A stretch of DNA of 34,036 nucleotides, taken from contig CAIJFT010000012.1 of assembly GCA_903820035.1 (NCBI GenBank), positions 1 to 34,036 on the forward strand, read 5' to 3'. The translations under genes were made by a program, and so were the position numbers. The notes beneath the pieces are model-generated. The model did no database searches. It was given only the letters and a program-made list of their open reading frames with translations, and was not told the DNA's origin. The DNA is from an uncultured Opitutia bacterium. GTDB taxonomy: Bacteria > Verrucomicrobiota > Verrucomicrobiia > Opitutales > Opitutaceae. Below, in pieces: positions 16,888-25,138 of the stretch. Positions within the stretch are counted from its first letter, which is position 1. Every line of letters starts with the position of its first letter.

Positions 16888-17688
16888 TCAGGCTGAAATG
16901 TGGTAACTGGCGATATCTGAGCAACGTGGCTTGGTCAGTACTTCTGGGCCCTCTTCCGTCGTGAGCACGGTGTGTTCGAAATGAGCCGAAGCTGTCCCGT
17001 CGGCGGTAACGACTGTCCAACCGTCGGACAATGTCTTCGTTCGATAGCCGCCAAAGTTAACCATCGGTTCGATGGCGAGGGTCATGCCAGGCTTGATTTT
17101 GTCGCCAGACCCACGCCGACCAAAATTCGGTATCTCCGGCGGCTCGTGCATGGATGATCCGACCCCGTGGCCGACCATATCACGAACAACGCTGAAGCCG
17201 TTCGACTCGACGTGCTGTTGGATTGCTGCCGAAACGTCACCGATCCGATTACCGACGAGAGCTTGCTTGATTCCCCTGTCGAGTGCCTCGCGTGTGACGA
17301 GGAGCAGCTTTTCATTCGCGGCCGTGATTTGACCGACCGGAACGGTGCATGCGTTGTCCCCTACGTAGCCTTGGTGCCAAACGACCACATCAAGAGAGAC
17401 AATGTCGCCGTCACGGAGAATTCGCCGGAATGAAGGTATCCCATGGACTACCTCTTCATTGACCGATATACAGGTGTGAGCTGGGTAGCGGCGGGAACCG
17501 TGCTGATAGCCAAAACAGGCGCTCTTCGCGCCCAGACGCGCGATATAATCGCGGCCTGCTTCTTCCAAGTCCTGCGTCGTGATACCAGGCCTGACCATGG
17601 TCTTGAGATGCTCAAGTACCGTGGCGGCAATAGCACACGCCTCACGCATCCGTAAGATTCCATCCTTTGACTTGATGGGGATCGTCAT
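16888..17688 (-). CDS. map: Methionine aminopeptidase type I
   Basis: The 266-residue metalloprotease removes the initiator Met from nascent proteins. All five metal ligands are in context: Asp in SLDVVVWHQG, Asp in YVGDNACT, His in GHGVGSSMHEPP, Glu in AIEPMVNFG and Glu in AHFEHTVLTTEEG. Length fits bacterial type Ia enzymes. Its ATG overlaps the stop of the upstream adenylate-kinase-like gene by four bases (ATGA), so the two are probably translationally coupled. The secY-adk-map-rpsM order is the classic spc arrangement, with a degenerate gene in the adk position. Confidence 0.97.
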   Translation of the reverse strand: MTIPIKSKDGILRMREACAIAATVLEHLKTMVRPGITTQDLEEAGRDYIARLGAKSACFGYQHGSRRYPAHTCISVNEEVVHGIPSFRRILRDGDIVSLDVVVWHQGYVGDNACTVPVGQITAANEKLLLVTREALDRGIKQALVGNRIGDVSAAIQQHVESNGFSVVRDMVGHGVGSSMHEPPEIPNFGRRGSGDKIKPGMTLAIEPMVNFGGYRTKTLSDGWTVVTADGTASAHFEHTVLTTEEGPEVLTKPRCSDIASYHISA

Positions 17689-18119
17689 GAGAGCGCGAGA
17701 ATACCCGTCTCCTGGAGGAGACCGAGTGTACGATAGTGTTGGATAACGGACTCGTCGGCATCAGGGCCAGCGATGACGGCGTTAAGCGCCTCATCGCGAA
17801 CATCGAGCCATTCGTCGAACACTTTGGCTTGGAGCAGCGTAGCCGGGAATTCGCTTAAAACGAATCCCGCATCAGGTTTGCGCGCGAAGAACCAACGGCG
17901 CATCAGCGCCAACCGGTTCGCTTCCTCCGCAGCGGCTGTTGCCGCGCGGCGCGAAATCTCCTTCCGCAGCAAGCGGTGGGGAGAGACGTGCTCAAGATTC
18001 AAAGAACGGACTTGGTTCATCAGGCTTTCGGAAAGAAAATCCGGCGAACCAAGGAGAAGATATTTCGCCTTAACCAGAAGGCTGGATGCGGCGAGGGGTA
18101 CGAAATTGCCAGCCGTCAC
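17685..18119 (-). CDS. Degenerate adenylate-kinase-like protein in the adk position
   Basis: The 144-residue protein starts at a GTG 15 bases after secY and overlaps map by four bases. It resembles adenylate kinase in order: YLLLGSPDFLSES (20-32) at the P-loop position, HVSPHRLLRKEI (44-55) at the ISTGDMLR position, GFVLSEFPATLLQA (85-98) at the GFLLDGFPRTxxQA position, and VIQHYRTLGLLQE (125-137) matching the usual C-terminal YYxxxGLL helix. Key catalytic features are gone: the P-loop Gly-Lys pair, the Arg of GFPRT (Ala93), and the whole LID/core segment between about residues 110 and 122. It cannot be an active kinase by the known mechanism. The frame is intact and tightly coupled, so a retained non-enzymatic role or an early stage of gene decay are both possible. 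A functional adk is expected elsewhere in the genome. Confidence 0.75.
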   Translation of the reverse strand: MTAGNFVPLAASSLLVKAKYLLLGSPDFLSESLMNQVRSLNLEHVSPHRLLRKEISRRAATAAAEEANRLALMRRWFFARKPDAGFVLSEFPATLLQAKVFDEWLDVRDEALNAVIAGPDADESVIQHYRTLGLLQETGILALS

Positions 18120-18134
18120 TGCCAGAGTAAAGAC

Positions 18135-19640
18135 TTATTTCAGGAAGACCTTGTAAGCCCAAATCGATGTGCCCAAAAGCAGCAGGCCAAGCATAGGCAG
18201 GGCTATTTTCATCACCGCCTCATGGCTGAGTGCCTCCCCAGATACACCCTGCTGAGGGTTGGCGCTGCGGGCTCGAATGCGACCCCTCTTCAAAAAGCCA
18301 TCATAATGACGCTGAAGGAGGAAGGTCTCGATTTGACGCATCGTGTCGAGAATTACACCGACCGTAATCAGCATACCCGTGCCGCCAAAGAAATAAGCAA
18401 TGCGCGTCGGAACCTTGAGTTCGAACAGAAGCACATCCGGCATAATCGCGATCAGGGTCAGGAACACCGCACCCGCAAGGGTTAGACGGGTCATGATGAA
18501 ATCGAGGAACTGAGCTGTCGGCTCGCCCGGACGGACGCCAGGAATGTAACCACCGTACTTCTTCAGGTCGTCGGCGATCTGGATGGGCTTGAACATCACC
18601 GACACCCAAAAATAACTAAAGAACAGGATCAGGATCGTATTCAGGAAGTAATACCAGAAGTTCCCACGAAGGAGCTCGTTTGAGAACTCGGTGAGGAATT
18701 TCAAATGGAAGTGAGCACCAACCCAGGAAAAAATTTGCTGAGGGAACAGGAGGATAGCACTGGCAAAGATCACGGGCATAACGCCCGAGTAATTGACCTT
18801 GAGTGGCAGGAAGGAACTCTGCCCACCCATGACCTTATTACCCACAACACGCTTAGCGTACTGCACTGGGATCTTACGCTGCCCCTGAACAACCGCAATA
18901 ATTCCCATCGTAACCAGTAGAAATAGAGCTATCATAATGGCCGCCTGCGGCAAGCCGAGGCTAGCACCGGTCCCGACCGGCTTGAAGAAAAGTTGGTAGG
19001 TTTGAGTGGCTGCTCCCGGAATGTCGGCCAGAATTCCCACCGTAATTAACAAGGAAACACCGTTGCCGATACCACGCTGGGTGATCTGCTCACCAAGCCA
19101 CATCAAAAGCATTGTGCCGGCGGTCATGAAGATCACCGAAGTCAAGATAAAGCTCCACTTGTCGACGATTACGATTGGACCGTAGGTCTCAACGCTATAG
19201 CCAGTAAAGAGTTGCGCTGGATTCTGGAGGGCGAGCAAAAGAAGCGTTCCTTGGATCACACAAATCAGCACAGTCGCATACCGAGTATACTGGGTGAGCT
19301 TTTGCCGTCCGACATCACCTTCTTGTTGCAAACGGCTCAACGCCGGCACCACAGCGGTCATTAATTGAAAAATGATCGATGCGCTGATGTATGGCATAAT
19401 GCCCAGCGCCGCAACCGCCCCTTTAATCAGGGCGCCGCCAGTAAACATATTATATAGGCCAATAAGAGCGCCTGCGCCGCCGGCCGACTGCTCGGCAAAA
19501 AAGTTTTGCAACGGACGGGGATCAATTCCCGGCAGGGGAATGTGAGAAGCAACACGCGAAAGAAAAAGCAGCGATAGCGTGTAAAAGATACGGGAGCGCA
19601 ACTCCGGAATCTTCAGGGAATTCGTGAAAGCAGAAAACAC
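18135..19640 (-). CDS. secY: Preprotein translocase subunit SecY
   Basis: The 501-residue channel subunit of the Sec translocon spans the inner membrane ten times. Visible signs are the N-terminal amphipathic segment IPELRSRIFYTLSLL, the plug-region loop after TM1, IPLPGIDP near residue 36, the YFWVSVMFKPIQIADDLKKYGG cytoplasmic loop and the GVRPGEPT motif. Length is somewhat above the usual 430-450 because of longer loops near residue 40-60 and in the C-terminal third. It starts at GTG. A 96-base spacer with a strong hairpin separates it from rplO. It is followed by the adk-like gene. Confidence 0.98.
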   Translation of the reverse strand: MFSAFTNSLKIPELRSRIFYTLSLLFLSRVASHIPLPGIDPRPLQNFFAEQSAGGAGALIGLYNMFTGGALIKGAVAALGIMPYISASIIFQLMTAVVPALSRLQQEGDVGRQKLTQYTRYATVLICVIQGTLLLLALQNPAQLFTGYSVETYGPIVIVDKWSFILTSVIFMTAGTMLLMWLGEQITQRGIGNGVSLLITVGILADIPGAATQTYQLFFKPVGTGASLGLPQAAIMIALFLLVTMGIIAVVQGQRKIPVQYAKRVVGNKVMGGQSSFLPLKVNYSGVMPVIFASAILLFPQQIFSWVGAHFHLKFLTEFSNELLRGNFWYYFLNTILILFFSYFWVSVMFKPIQIADDLKKYGGYIPGVRPGEPTAQFLDFIMTRLTLAGAVFLTLIAIMPDVLLFELKVPTRIAYFFGGTGMLITVGVILDTMRQIETFLLQRHYDGFLKRGRIRARSANPQQGVSGEALSHEAVMKIALPMLGLLLLGTSIWAYKVFLK

Positions 19641-19686
19641 GGTAAAAGATAGAATTTAGAGGATGCGACGGCTTAGCTAAGTTTAG

Positions 19687-19721
19687 CTCGGGATGTGTCC
19701 GTGATTCGGAATCATCCCGAG
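19687..19721. promoter_or_regulatory. Stable hairpin in the rplO-secY spacer
   Basis: A 9-bp perfect stem CTCGGGATG/CATCCCGAG (19687-19695 with 19713-19721) encloses an inner TCCG/CGGA pairing (19698-19701 with 19707-19710). It is not followed by a T-run on the minus strand. It may act in mRNA processing or in partial attenuation between ribosomal-protein genes and secY. Confidence 0.5.
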
Positions 19722-19736
19722 TGCCCCCAACAAAGG

Positions 19737-20183
19737 TCAGGCGATAATCGCCTGACCACCGGCCGCTTCAATCTTCGCTTTGGCCGTCGCGGAGAACTTT
19801 TTCGCGGTGACCTTAAGCGGGCGAGTCAGCTCACCATCCCCGAGAATCTTTACGGCGACCTCGCCGTCGCGTATAAGTCCATTGGCGGATAGCACCGCCG
19901 CATTAACTTCTGTGATGCTAGGCTCCAATGAAGCTATGTCTCCGACATTAGAGACCGCGATTTCGACACGGAAATTGTAACTATTGAAACCGCGATGCGG
20001 CAGCTTCCGGTAGAGAGGCATCTGTCCGCCTTCGAATCCGGGACGAATGCTGCTGCCGGAACGCGCGGATTGGCCCTTGCCACCACGACCGCTTGTTTTT
20101 CCGTGCCCGCCGCCTTCGCCGCACCCTACGCGCTTCTTGCGGTGTACTGCGCCGGGGACATTCTTGAGTTCGTGTAATTTCAT
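19737..20183 (-). CDS. rplO: 50S ribosomal protein L15
   Basis: The 148-residue late-assembly protein of the large subunit shows the conserved start MKLHELKNVPGAVHRKKRVGCG, the Gly/Arg-rich loop GKTSGRGGKGQSARSG and the motif GFEGGQMPLYRKLPHRGF. A clear AGGA lies seven bases before the ATG. It follows rpsE with only 89 bases between, so rpmD (L30), which usually sits here, is absent. Confidence 0.98.
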   Translation of the reverse strand: MKLHELKNVPGAVHRKKRVGCGEGGGHGKTSGRGGKGQSARSGSSIRPGFEGGQMPLYRKLPHRGFNSYNFRVEIAVSNVGDIASLEPSITEVNAAVLSANGLIRDGEVAVKILGDGELTRPLKVTAKKFSATAKAKIEAAGGQAIIA

Positions 20184-20272
20184 ATCGGATTCCTAGATGA
20201 AGCTCGCCGCGGGCCGAGAGAGACGGTTCGCGACTCGGATTTAAATTATGATAAAGGAGAGGCTAAAATCGC

Positions 20273-20926
20273 TCAGACCGCAGCGCGGGCCTTCGCGATG
20301 TCCTCAGCCAAGCGGAGCTTTTGTAGTCCGGCTAGTGTAGCATGGACTACAGCGATGTGATTCGAGGAACCCATCGATTTTGTCAGAATATTTTTAATCC
20401 CAGCAGCCTCAAGAACGGCACGTACTCCGCCACCGGCGATAAGTCCCGTACCAGGCGAAGCCGGCTTCAACATAACGCGACCGCCATCGTACTCGCCCAT
20501 CACGTCGTGGGGAATGGTGTCACCCTTGAGCTTCACAGTCACAAGATGCTTGTGGGCGTTGGCTGTACCCTTCTTGATTGCATCGGGCACTTCATTGGCC
20601 TTTCCGTAACCGATACCAACCTTACCCTTACCGTCGCCGACAACAGCAAGTGCAGCGAATGAAAAGCGACGTCCACCTTTCACCACCTTGGCGCATCGGT
20701 TGATGAAGACGACCTTCTCAATCATGGTTGGGCCATCGCCCTCTGTATGCTTGTCGCGGTTGTCACGGCGACCGCCGTCGCGGCGGGGACCACGCATACC
20801 ACCCTGACCGCGGAAGCCACCCTGGCCACCACGCGATTCACGTTGCGGGCGCTCAGCCGCGGGAGCGGGAGCGGGAGTGGCAGCGGGGGCTGACTCAGGA
20901 GCGGGAGCTGAATTTTCTGTGCTCAT
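20273..20926 (-). CDS. rpsE: 30S ribosomal protein S5 with RGG-like N-terminal extension
   Basis: The C-terminal 150 residues are standard S5, which maintains decoding accuracy: [46 protein letters not shown] and the [13 protein letters not shown] region. The first 65 residues are extra. Residues 1-28 are Ala/Pro-rich and residues 29-58 are Gly/Arg-rich with repeated RGG/GGFRG/GGMRG units, resembling RNA-binding RGG boxes. Usual S5 is about 165 residues. The ATG at 20926 is the natural start, nine bases after rplR ends. No Shine-Dalgarno is present. Confidence 0.96.
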   Translation of the reverse strand: MSTENSAPAPESAPAATPAPAPAAERPQRESRGGQGGFRGQGGMRGPRRDGGRRDNRDKHTEGDGPTMIEKVVFINRCAKVVKGGRRFSFAALAVVGDGKGKVGIGYGKANEVPDAIKKGTANAHKHLVTVKLKGDTIPHDVMGEYDGGRVMLKPASPGTGLIAGGGVRAVLEAAGIKNILTKSMGSSNHIAVVHATLAGLQKLRLAEDIAKARAAV

Positions 20927-20935
20927 GCGGATACT

Positions 20936-21298
20936 TTAGAATTGAAGGCCACCTTCGCGTGCAGCGTCGGCGAAGATTTTGACTTTTCCGTGATAGGGAG
21001 CACCGCTGCGGTCGAATACGACCGAGGCAATCCCGGCAGCCTTCGCCTTGCTAGCAAAAGCCACGCCGAGCGTCTTAGCGCTGGCGATGTTGGCCTTGAG
21101 CTTCTGCTTCCGCAGTTCAGCGTCGAGGCTGCACAGGAACACAAGTGTTCGGCCAGCATCGTCGTCGATAGCCTGAGCGTATATATGTTTTGCCGTAAAG
21201 CGCACGGATAGCCGCGGGCGGGCAGCAGTGCCCGCTACCTTCTTGCGGATGCGCCAACGACGGTTTTGAAGCAGACGGGACTTGGTGATAGTTTTCAT
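20936..21298 (-). CDS. rplR: 50S ribosomal protein L18
   Basis: The 120-residue protein binds 5S rRNA with L5. Diagnostic parts are the basic N-terminus RLLQNRRWRIRKKV, RPRLSVRFTAKHIYAQAIDDDAG and the end FDRSGAPYHGKVKIFADAAREGGLQF. A GGAG sits eight bases before the ATG. It lies between rplF and rpsE as in the standard spc operon. Confidence 0.98.
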   Translation of the reverse strand: MKTITKSRLLQNRRWRIRKKVAGTAARPRLSVRFTAKHIYAQAIDDDAGRTLVFLCSLDAELRKQKLKANIASAKTLGVAFASKAKAAGIASVVFDRSGAPYHGKVKIFADAAREGGLQF

Positions 21299-21315
21299 TC
21301 GTTGTACTCCAGGCG

Positions 21316-21852
21316 TTAGGCGACGGTCTTGCCTTCCTTGCGGCGAACACGCTCGCCAACGATGCGCACGCCCTTGCCTTTGTAAGGCTCTGGCGGGTAG
21401 TACCCGCGGATCTCTGCAGTTACCGCACCGACAAGCTGCTTATCTGCCCCCTCGACCTTAAGTTTGGTCTGGTCGGTAACTGTAATTTTAATCCCAACAG
21501 GAATTTCCATCACTATCGGATGAGAATAGCCCAAAGCGAGATCGAGTTGACTACCCTTGAGGTTCGCCTTGAAGCCGACCCCCTGAATCTCGAGTTCCTT
21601 GACGTAACCATCCGTAACGCCCTTGACCATACCAGCAACCACAGATCGCGCCGTGCCATACATGGCATTAGCAAAACGACTGTCTTCAGTAGGGGCGAAG
21701 GTAACTACTTTGTCAGCGACGGTCACTTTAACGACAGGCGCAAAAGATTTCTGTACTTTGCCCTTAGGGCCCTCAACGAGGACAGATTCACCGGTAACGG
21801 TGACTTTTACCTTGTCCGGGATAGGAACGGGTTGTTTGCCGATGCGGCTCAT
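21316..21852 (-). CDS. rplF: 50S ribosomal protein L6
   Basis: The 178-residue protein has the two repeated L6 domains and ends with the signature PEPYKGKGVRI followed by a basic tail; the start MSRIGKQPVPIPDKV is typical. It sits near the sarcin-ricin loop and is important for factor binding. Position and length are normal. No Shine-Dalgarno is seen. Confidence 0.98.
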   Translation of the reverse strand: MSRIGKQPVPIPDKVKVTVTGESVLVEGPKGKVQKSFAPVVKVTVADKVVTFAPTEDSRFANAMYGTARSVVAGMVKGVTDGYVKELEIQGVGFKANLKGSQLDLALGYSHPIVMEIPVGIKITVTDQTKLKVEGADKQLVGAVTAEIRGYYPPEPYKGKGVRIVGERVRRKEGKTVA

Positions 21853-21888
21853 TTTATAAGAGTTGCTAGTGGAAGTGGCTTAGGCCGC

Positions 21889-22281
21889 TTACCAGACGTT
21901 ACAGATCAGTTCACCACCGGCCTTGTTACGGCGGCAGTCGGCGTCTTTCATTAGACCCTTGGAAGTTGAAACAATCGCAATGCCCAAGCCGTTTAGCACG
22001 CGAGGAATTTCCGTATAGCTGCTGTATAGACGGCGGCCCGGCGTAGAAACCCGCTTAATGCCGGTAATTGCGGGAGCCCCATCGACGTACTTCATTTTCA
22101 CAACGAGGGTCCTGTGACCCCGTACATCAATCCCGACGCTATGGCTGGAAACGTAACCCTCGGCCTTCAGAATAGCCGCAAGGCTCTCTTTCATGTTTGA
22201 GTGCGGGATAATGCACTCATCAAGCTTCGCCTTGGCGGCGTTGCGGATACGGGTGAGGAAATCGCTAATCGGATCGGTCAT
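21889..22281 (-). CDS. rpsH: 30S ribosomal protein S8
   Basis: The 130-residue primary 16S rRNA binder shows the start MTDPISDFLTRIRNA, the central RVSTPGRRLYSSYTEIPRVLNGLGIAIVSTSKG region and the end CRRNKAGGELICNVW. In Escherichia coli S8 represses the spc operon by binding near the L5 gene; no equivalent structure was identified here. It lies between rpsN and rplF. Confidence 0.98.
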   Translation of the reverse strand: MTDPISDFLTRIRNAAKAKLDECIIPHSNMKESLAAILKAEGYVSSHSVGIDVRGHRTLVVKMKYVDGAPAITGIKRVSTPGRRLYSSYTEIPRVLNGLGIAIVSTSKGLMKDADCRRNKAGGELICNVW

Positions 22282-22341
22282 GGTGGATGTTTTTGAATGC
22301 GGCCGCTCGGGTCATATCCGACCCCCGTTGGCCAATGAAAA

Positions 22342-22647
22342 TTACCAAGAGGACTTGGTTACACCGGGTATCTTGCCAGAGAGGGCAAGTTCCCTGAATT
22401 GGATACGGGAAACGCCAAATTTACGGATGAACGCACGCGGGCGCCCGCTCATCGAACAACGATTTCGGATGCGGGTTGGGGAGGAGTTCCGGGGAAGCTT
22501 TTGTAATTTTTTCTGCGTCGCGTGGAATTCCTCGTCGGTCGTGGCCGGATTGATAAGGACTGACTTCAGTTCGGAGCGCTTGGCGGCGAACTTGGCGGCG
22601 AGCTTGATGCGCTTTTTATTGCGCTCGATTGCGGAGGTCTTCGGCAT
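22342..22647 (-). CDS. rpsN: 30S ribosomal protein S14, zinc-free form
   Basis: The 101-residue long-type S14 shows [41 protein letters not shown] at its end. The four-cysteine zinc motif of the short form is missing, so this is the zinc-independent type. It sits in the standard position between rplE and rpsH. It has no Shine-Dalgarno. Confidence 0.98.
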   Translation of the reverse strand: MPKTSAIERNKKRIKLAAKFAAKRSELKSVLINPATTDEEFHATQKKLQKLPRNSSPTRIRNRCSMSGRPRAFIRKFGVSRIQFRELALSGKIPGVTKSSW

Positions 22648-22665
22648 GGCGGAAAATAGTTTGAG

Positions 22666-23238
22666 TTAAGCTGCCTTCGGGGTGTTGGTCGTCTCAATCC
22701 GTCGGAAAGGCATGCCGAGCAGGCGGAGGAGCTCACGACCTTCATCGTCAGTCTCAGCACTAGTCACGATTGTGACATCAAGGCCCATATGTTTCTTCAC
22801 ATTCTCGACGGTTATTTCGGGGAAAATACTGTGGTCGGTTACACCGAGGCTGTAGTTCCCTTGGCCGTCTAGTTTCGAGGGTACGCCGCGAAAGTCGCGG
22901 ATAGTCGGAAGTGCGACGGCCAAAAGCCGCTGGAGAAATTCCCACATGTTATCACCGCGAAGTGTTACGCTGCAACCTGTGATCTGATTCGGCTTCAACT
23001 TGAAGTTAGCGATCGCCTTCTTCGAACGGTTCAAAATTGCCTTTTGCCCAGCAATCGCAGCGATATCGCGGGCAATATCGGCAATTTGGTTCTTGTCCGC
23101 ATCAGCATCAATACCGGTGTTGAGGCTGATCTTAATCAGCTTAGGTACCTGATGTTTATTCTTGTAGCCGCGGTTCTTGACTAGTTCAGGGGCGACCTGC
23201 TCGGAGTACAGTTTTTTAAGGGAAGGGATGTTGCTCAT
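22666..23238 (-). CDS. rplE: 50S ribosomal protein L5
   Basis: The 190-residue protein binds 5S rRNA and contacts the P-site tRNA elbow. Motifs include the L5 start region PSLKKLYSEQVAPELVKNRGYKN, GQKAILNRSKKAIANFKLK, and GVTDHSIFPEI. A 114-base spacer before it (after rplX) holds no clear gene. It has no Shine-Dalgarno. Confidence 0.98.
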   Translation of the reverse strand: MSNIPSLKKLYSEQVAPELVKNRGYKNKHQVPKLIKISLNTGIDADADKNQIADIARDIAAIAGQKAILNRSKKAIANFKLKPNQITGCSVTLRGDNMWEFLQRLLAVALPTIRDFRGVPSKLDGQGNYSLGVTDHSIFPEITVENVKKHMGLDVTIVTSAETDDEGRELLRLLGMPFRRIETTNTPKAA

Positions 23239-23352
23239 TTGAATAGGCCCGCGATTACCGACCGCGAGGCATTGGAGAGTGAGTGAAGAGTGGAAAAGAA
23301 TCCAGTAACGCAGGCGCGCAGGCTGGTTGGCAAGCGTGCTCTCGCATCAAAA

Positions 23353-23628
23353 TTAGGCCGCCGGCTTATCGGATTTCTTTCGCTTGGTGGCGTCGAAATC
23401 GGTCTGCAGCATCAAATTACTTACGTGCACAGATCCCTCTAGCTCGGTTATGGCCCCCTGTGGATTTTTCTCCGATTTCTTAAGATGCTTCTTAATCATC
23501 GCAACACCCTCTACCCTAGCCCGTTGCTTTGCGGCGAGGATCTCAAGGACTTTGCCGGACTTACCCTTCTGGGAACCGGCGATGACGACGACTTGATCGC
23601 CGCGTTTGACGTGGAATTTCTGGGCCAT
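23353..23628 (-). CDS. rplX: 50S ribosomal protein L24
   Basis: The 91-residue protein has the KOW motif KRGDQVVVIAGSQKGKSGKVLEI at its N-terminus; it initiates large-subunit assembly. It is slightly shorter than the usual 100 or so residues. Its start is one base past the rplN stop, and a strong GGAGG nine bases before the ATG lies inside the end of rplN, indicating coupling. Confidence 0.97.
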   Translation of the reverse strand: MAQKFHVKRGDQVVVIAGSQKGKSGKVLEILAAKQRARVEGVAMIKKHLKKSEKNPQGAITELEGSVHVSNLMLQTDFDATKRKKSDKPAA

Positions 23629-23629
23629 G

Positions 23630-23995
23630 TTAAAGAACCTCCGGGGCGAGCGAGATGATCTTCATGAAATTCTTCGCACGCAGTTCGCGGGCCACCGGTC
23701 CGAAGATACGGGTGCCACGAGGATTGTTGGTCGCATCGATGATCACGATTGCGTTAGAATCAAACCGTAGATAGCTCCCATCGGCGCGACGTACAGCCGC
23801 CTTAGTGCGGACGACGACAGCCTTGGCAACTTCACCTTTTTTAACGGTCGCATCGGTCGTGCTTTCTTTAATGTGCACGGTAACGATATCGCCAATGTGG
23901 GCGGTATTTTTCTGCTGCCCCATGCGTTGGATGAGAGCGGCTTTCCGGGCGCCGGTATTGTCGGCGACTTCAAGAATGGAGCGGAGTTGGATCAT
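23630..23995 (-). CDS. rplN: 50S ribosomal protein L14
   Basis: The 121-residue protein starts at the ATG at 23995 ([19 protein letters not shown]). The frame is open further upstream, but that part overlaps rpsQ in another frame and has no L14 resemblance. L14 forms an intersubunit bridge with 16S rRNA. The motif [13 protein letters not shown] is conserved. A GGGGAG lies seven bases upstream of the ATG. Confidence 0.98.
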   Translation of the reverse strand: MIQLRSILEVADNTGARKAALIQRMGQQKNTAHIGDIVTVHIKESTTDATVKKGEVAKAVVVRTKAAVRRADGSYLRFDSNAIVIIDATNNPRGTRIFGPVARELRAKNFMKIISLAPEVL

Positions 23996-24032
23996 GGAGG
24001 GACTCCCCGATTGGGTTTGGTTGTTAGGAGGG

Positions 24033-24410
24033 TCAGCCCTTGGATTGCGGGGCTGAGCCGGCAACCTCGGTACTCTTGGTGGTCTTTGTCGGCACGGAGG
24101 CGGCGACATCTTTTTCTGTAATCGCCACGCCGTCTGCGGCGATGGCCTTGTGCAGCACCGACACGACACGCCAACGTTTGAGTCGGCTGATCGGGCGGGT
24201 CTCCATGACCTCAACCTTGTCACCTATGGAAGTTTCGTTTTTTTCGTCGTGGACGTGAAGAACGGTCTGCCGATTGACGACCTTATGGTACAAAGGATGA
24301 GGCGTCTTAAAGGCGACAGTAACCTTGATCGACTTGTCGCCGGAGCGACTTGAGACGAATCCGATCTGGGTCTTGCGCACGGTGCGCTTGCCTGCGGTGG
24401 CGTTGGACAT
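24033..24410 (-). CDS. rpsQ: 30S ribosomal protein S17 with C-terminal tail
   Basis: The OB-fold 16S rRNA binder is recognised by [22 protein letters not shown], the [11 protein letters not shown] stretch and [21 protein letters not shown]. The ATG at 24410 is chosen over an upstream in-frame start at 24443, which would overlap rpmC. The protein has 125 residues, whereas S17 is normally 80-90. The extra 35 residues (91-125) are Thr/Ala/Lys-rich and predicted to be disordered. It lies between rpmC and rplN. Confidence 0.97.
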   Translation of the reverse strand: MSNATAGKRTVRKTQIGFVSSRSGDKSIKVTVAFKTPHPLYHKVVNRQTVLHVHDEKNETSIGDKVEVMETRPISRLKRWRVVSVLHKAIAADGVAITEKDVAASVPTKTTKSTEVAGSAPQSKG

Positions 24411-24439
24411 GATGTATTTTCCGGTTTGACGCTGGTGCC

Positions 24440-24646
24440 TCAAGCGGCCTTCTGCGTTTGGGCTTTCTTTTCGTTCTGGATCGTCTCGAGGCGGGCGATG
24501 TCTTTACGGAGCGTGCGCAGCTCGTGGGTCTTTTCCACCTGGCCAGTCTGCTTACGCAGACGAAGCTGGAGGAGTTGCTCGCGAATCTCGCTGAGCTTTG
24601 TGGTGATCTCGGCGGGCGAGAATGCGCGTATTTCTTTCGAAGTCAT
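24440..24646 (-). CDS. rpmC: 50S ribosomal protein L29
   Basis: The 68-residue helical protein sits at the polypeptide exit tunnel and contacts signal recognition particle and trigger factor. The pattern [21 protein letters not shown] followed by [16 protein letters not shown] is typical. It lies between rplP and rpsQ. Confidence 0.97.
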   Translation of the reverse strand: MTSKEIRAFSPAEITTKLSEIREQLLQLRLRKQTGQVEKTHELRTLRKDIARLETIQNEKKAQTQKAA

Positions 24647-24670
24647 GGCAGGGCTTTTTTAAGTTTCAGC

Positions 24671-25096
24671 TCAGGACGCGGTAGTTTCGCGCGCTATGAA
24701 GCGGCAATGGAACGGGAGCTTCGCGTCGGCCAGGCGGAAGGCCTCCTTGGCAACAGTCAACGGTACGCCAGCAAGTTCAAATAGAACAGCGCCCGGCTTG
24801 ATCACGGCAACGTAATATTCAACCGGGCCCTTTCCTGAGCCCATGCGGACTTCCGCGGGCTTCTTGGTGACAGGCTTGTGGGGGAAGATACGGATCCAGA
24901 GTTTGCCCTTGCGCTTGAGGTGGCGAGAAATCGTGACACGCGCAGCTTCGATTTGCTGCCCTGTCATCGGACCACGAGTTAGCGACTGCAGGCCGAATTC
25001 GCCGAATGCGAGGGTGTTGCCGCGCTTGGCGTTGCCGGCGCGCGAGCCCTTCATCGTCTTGCGGTACTTGGTACGGGCGGGTGAAATTGCTGCCAT
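24671..25096 (-). CDS. rplP: 50S ribosomal protein L16
   Basis: The 141-residue protein organises the A-site region of the large subunit. Motifs include [53 protein letters not shown] and the Glu/Ala helix near the C-terminus. The conserved Arg region around [12 protein letters not shown] is intact. AGGAG lies nine bases before the ATG. Confidence 0.98.
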   Translation of the reverse strand: MAAISPARTKYRKTMKGSRAGNAKRGNTLAFGEFGLQSLTRGPMTGQQIEAARVTISRHLKRKGKLWIRIFPHKPVTKKPAEVRMGSGKGPVEYYVAVIKPGAVLFELAGVPLTVAKEAFRLADAKLPFHCRFIARETTAS

Positions 25097-25138
25097 GGGA
25101 GTTGTCTCCTAAAGTTGTTTACGACGAAATGACGCCGC

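Noticed and set aside
23996-24223. N-terminal extension of L14
   Set aside because: The extra 76 residues overlap rpsQ in another frame and have no similarity to L14, whose natural start is at 23995.
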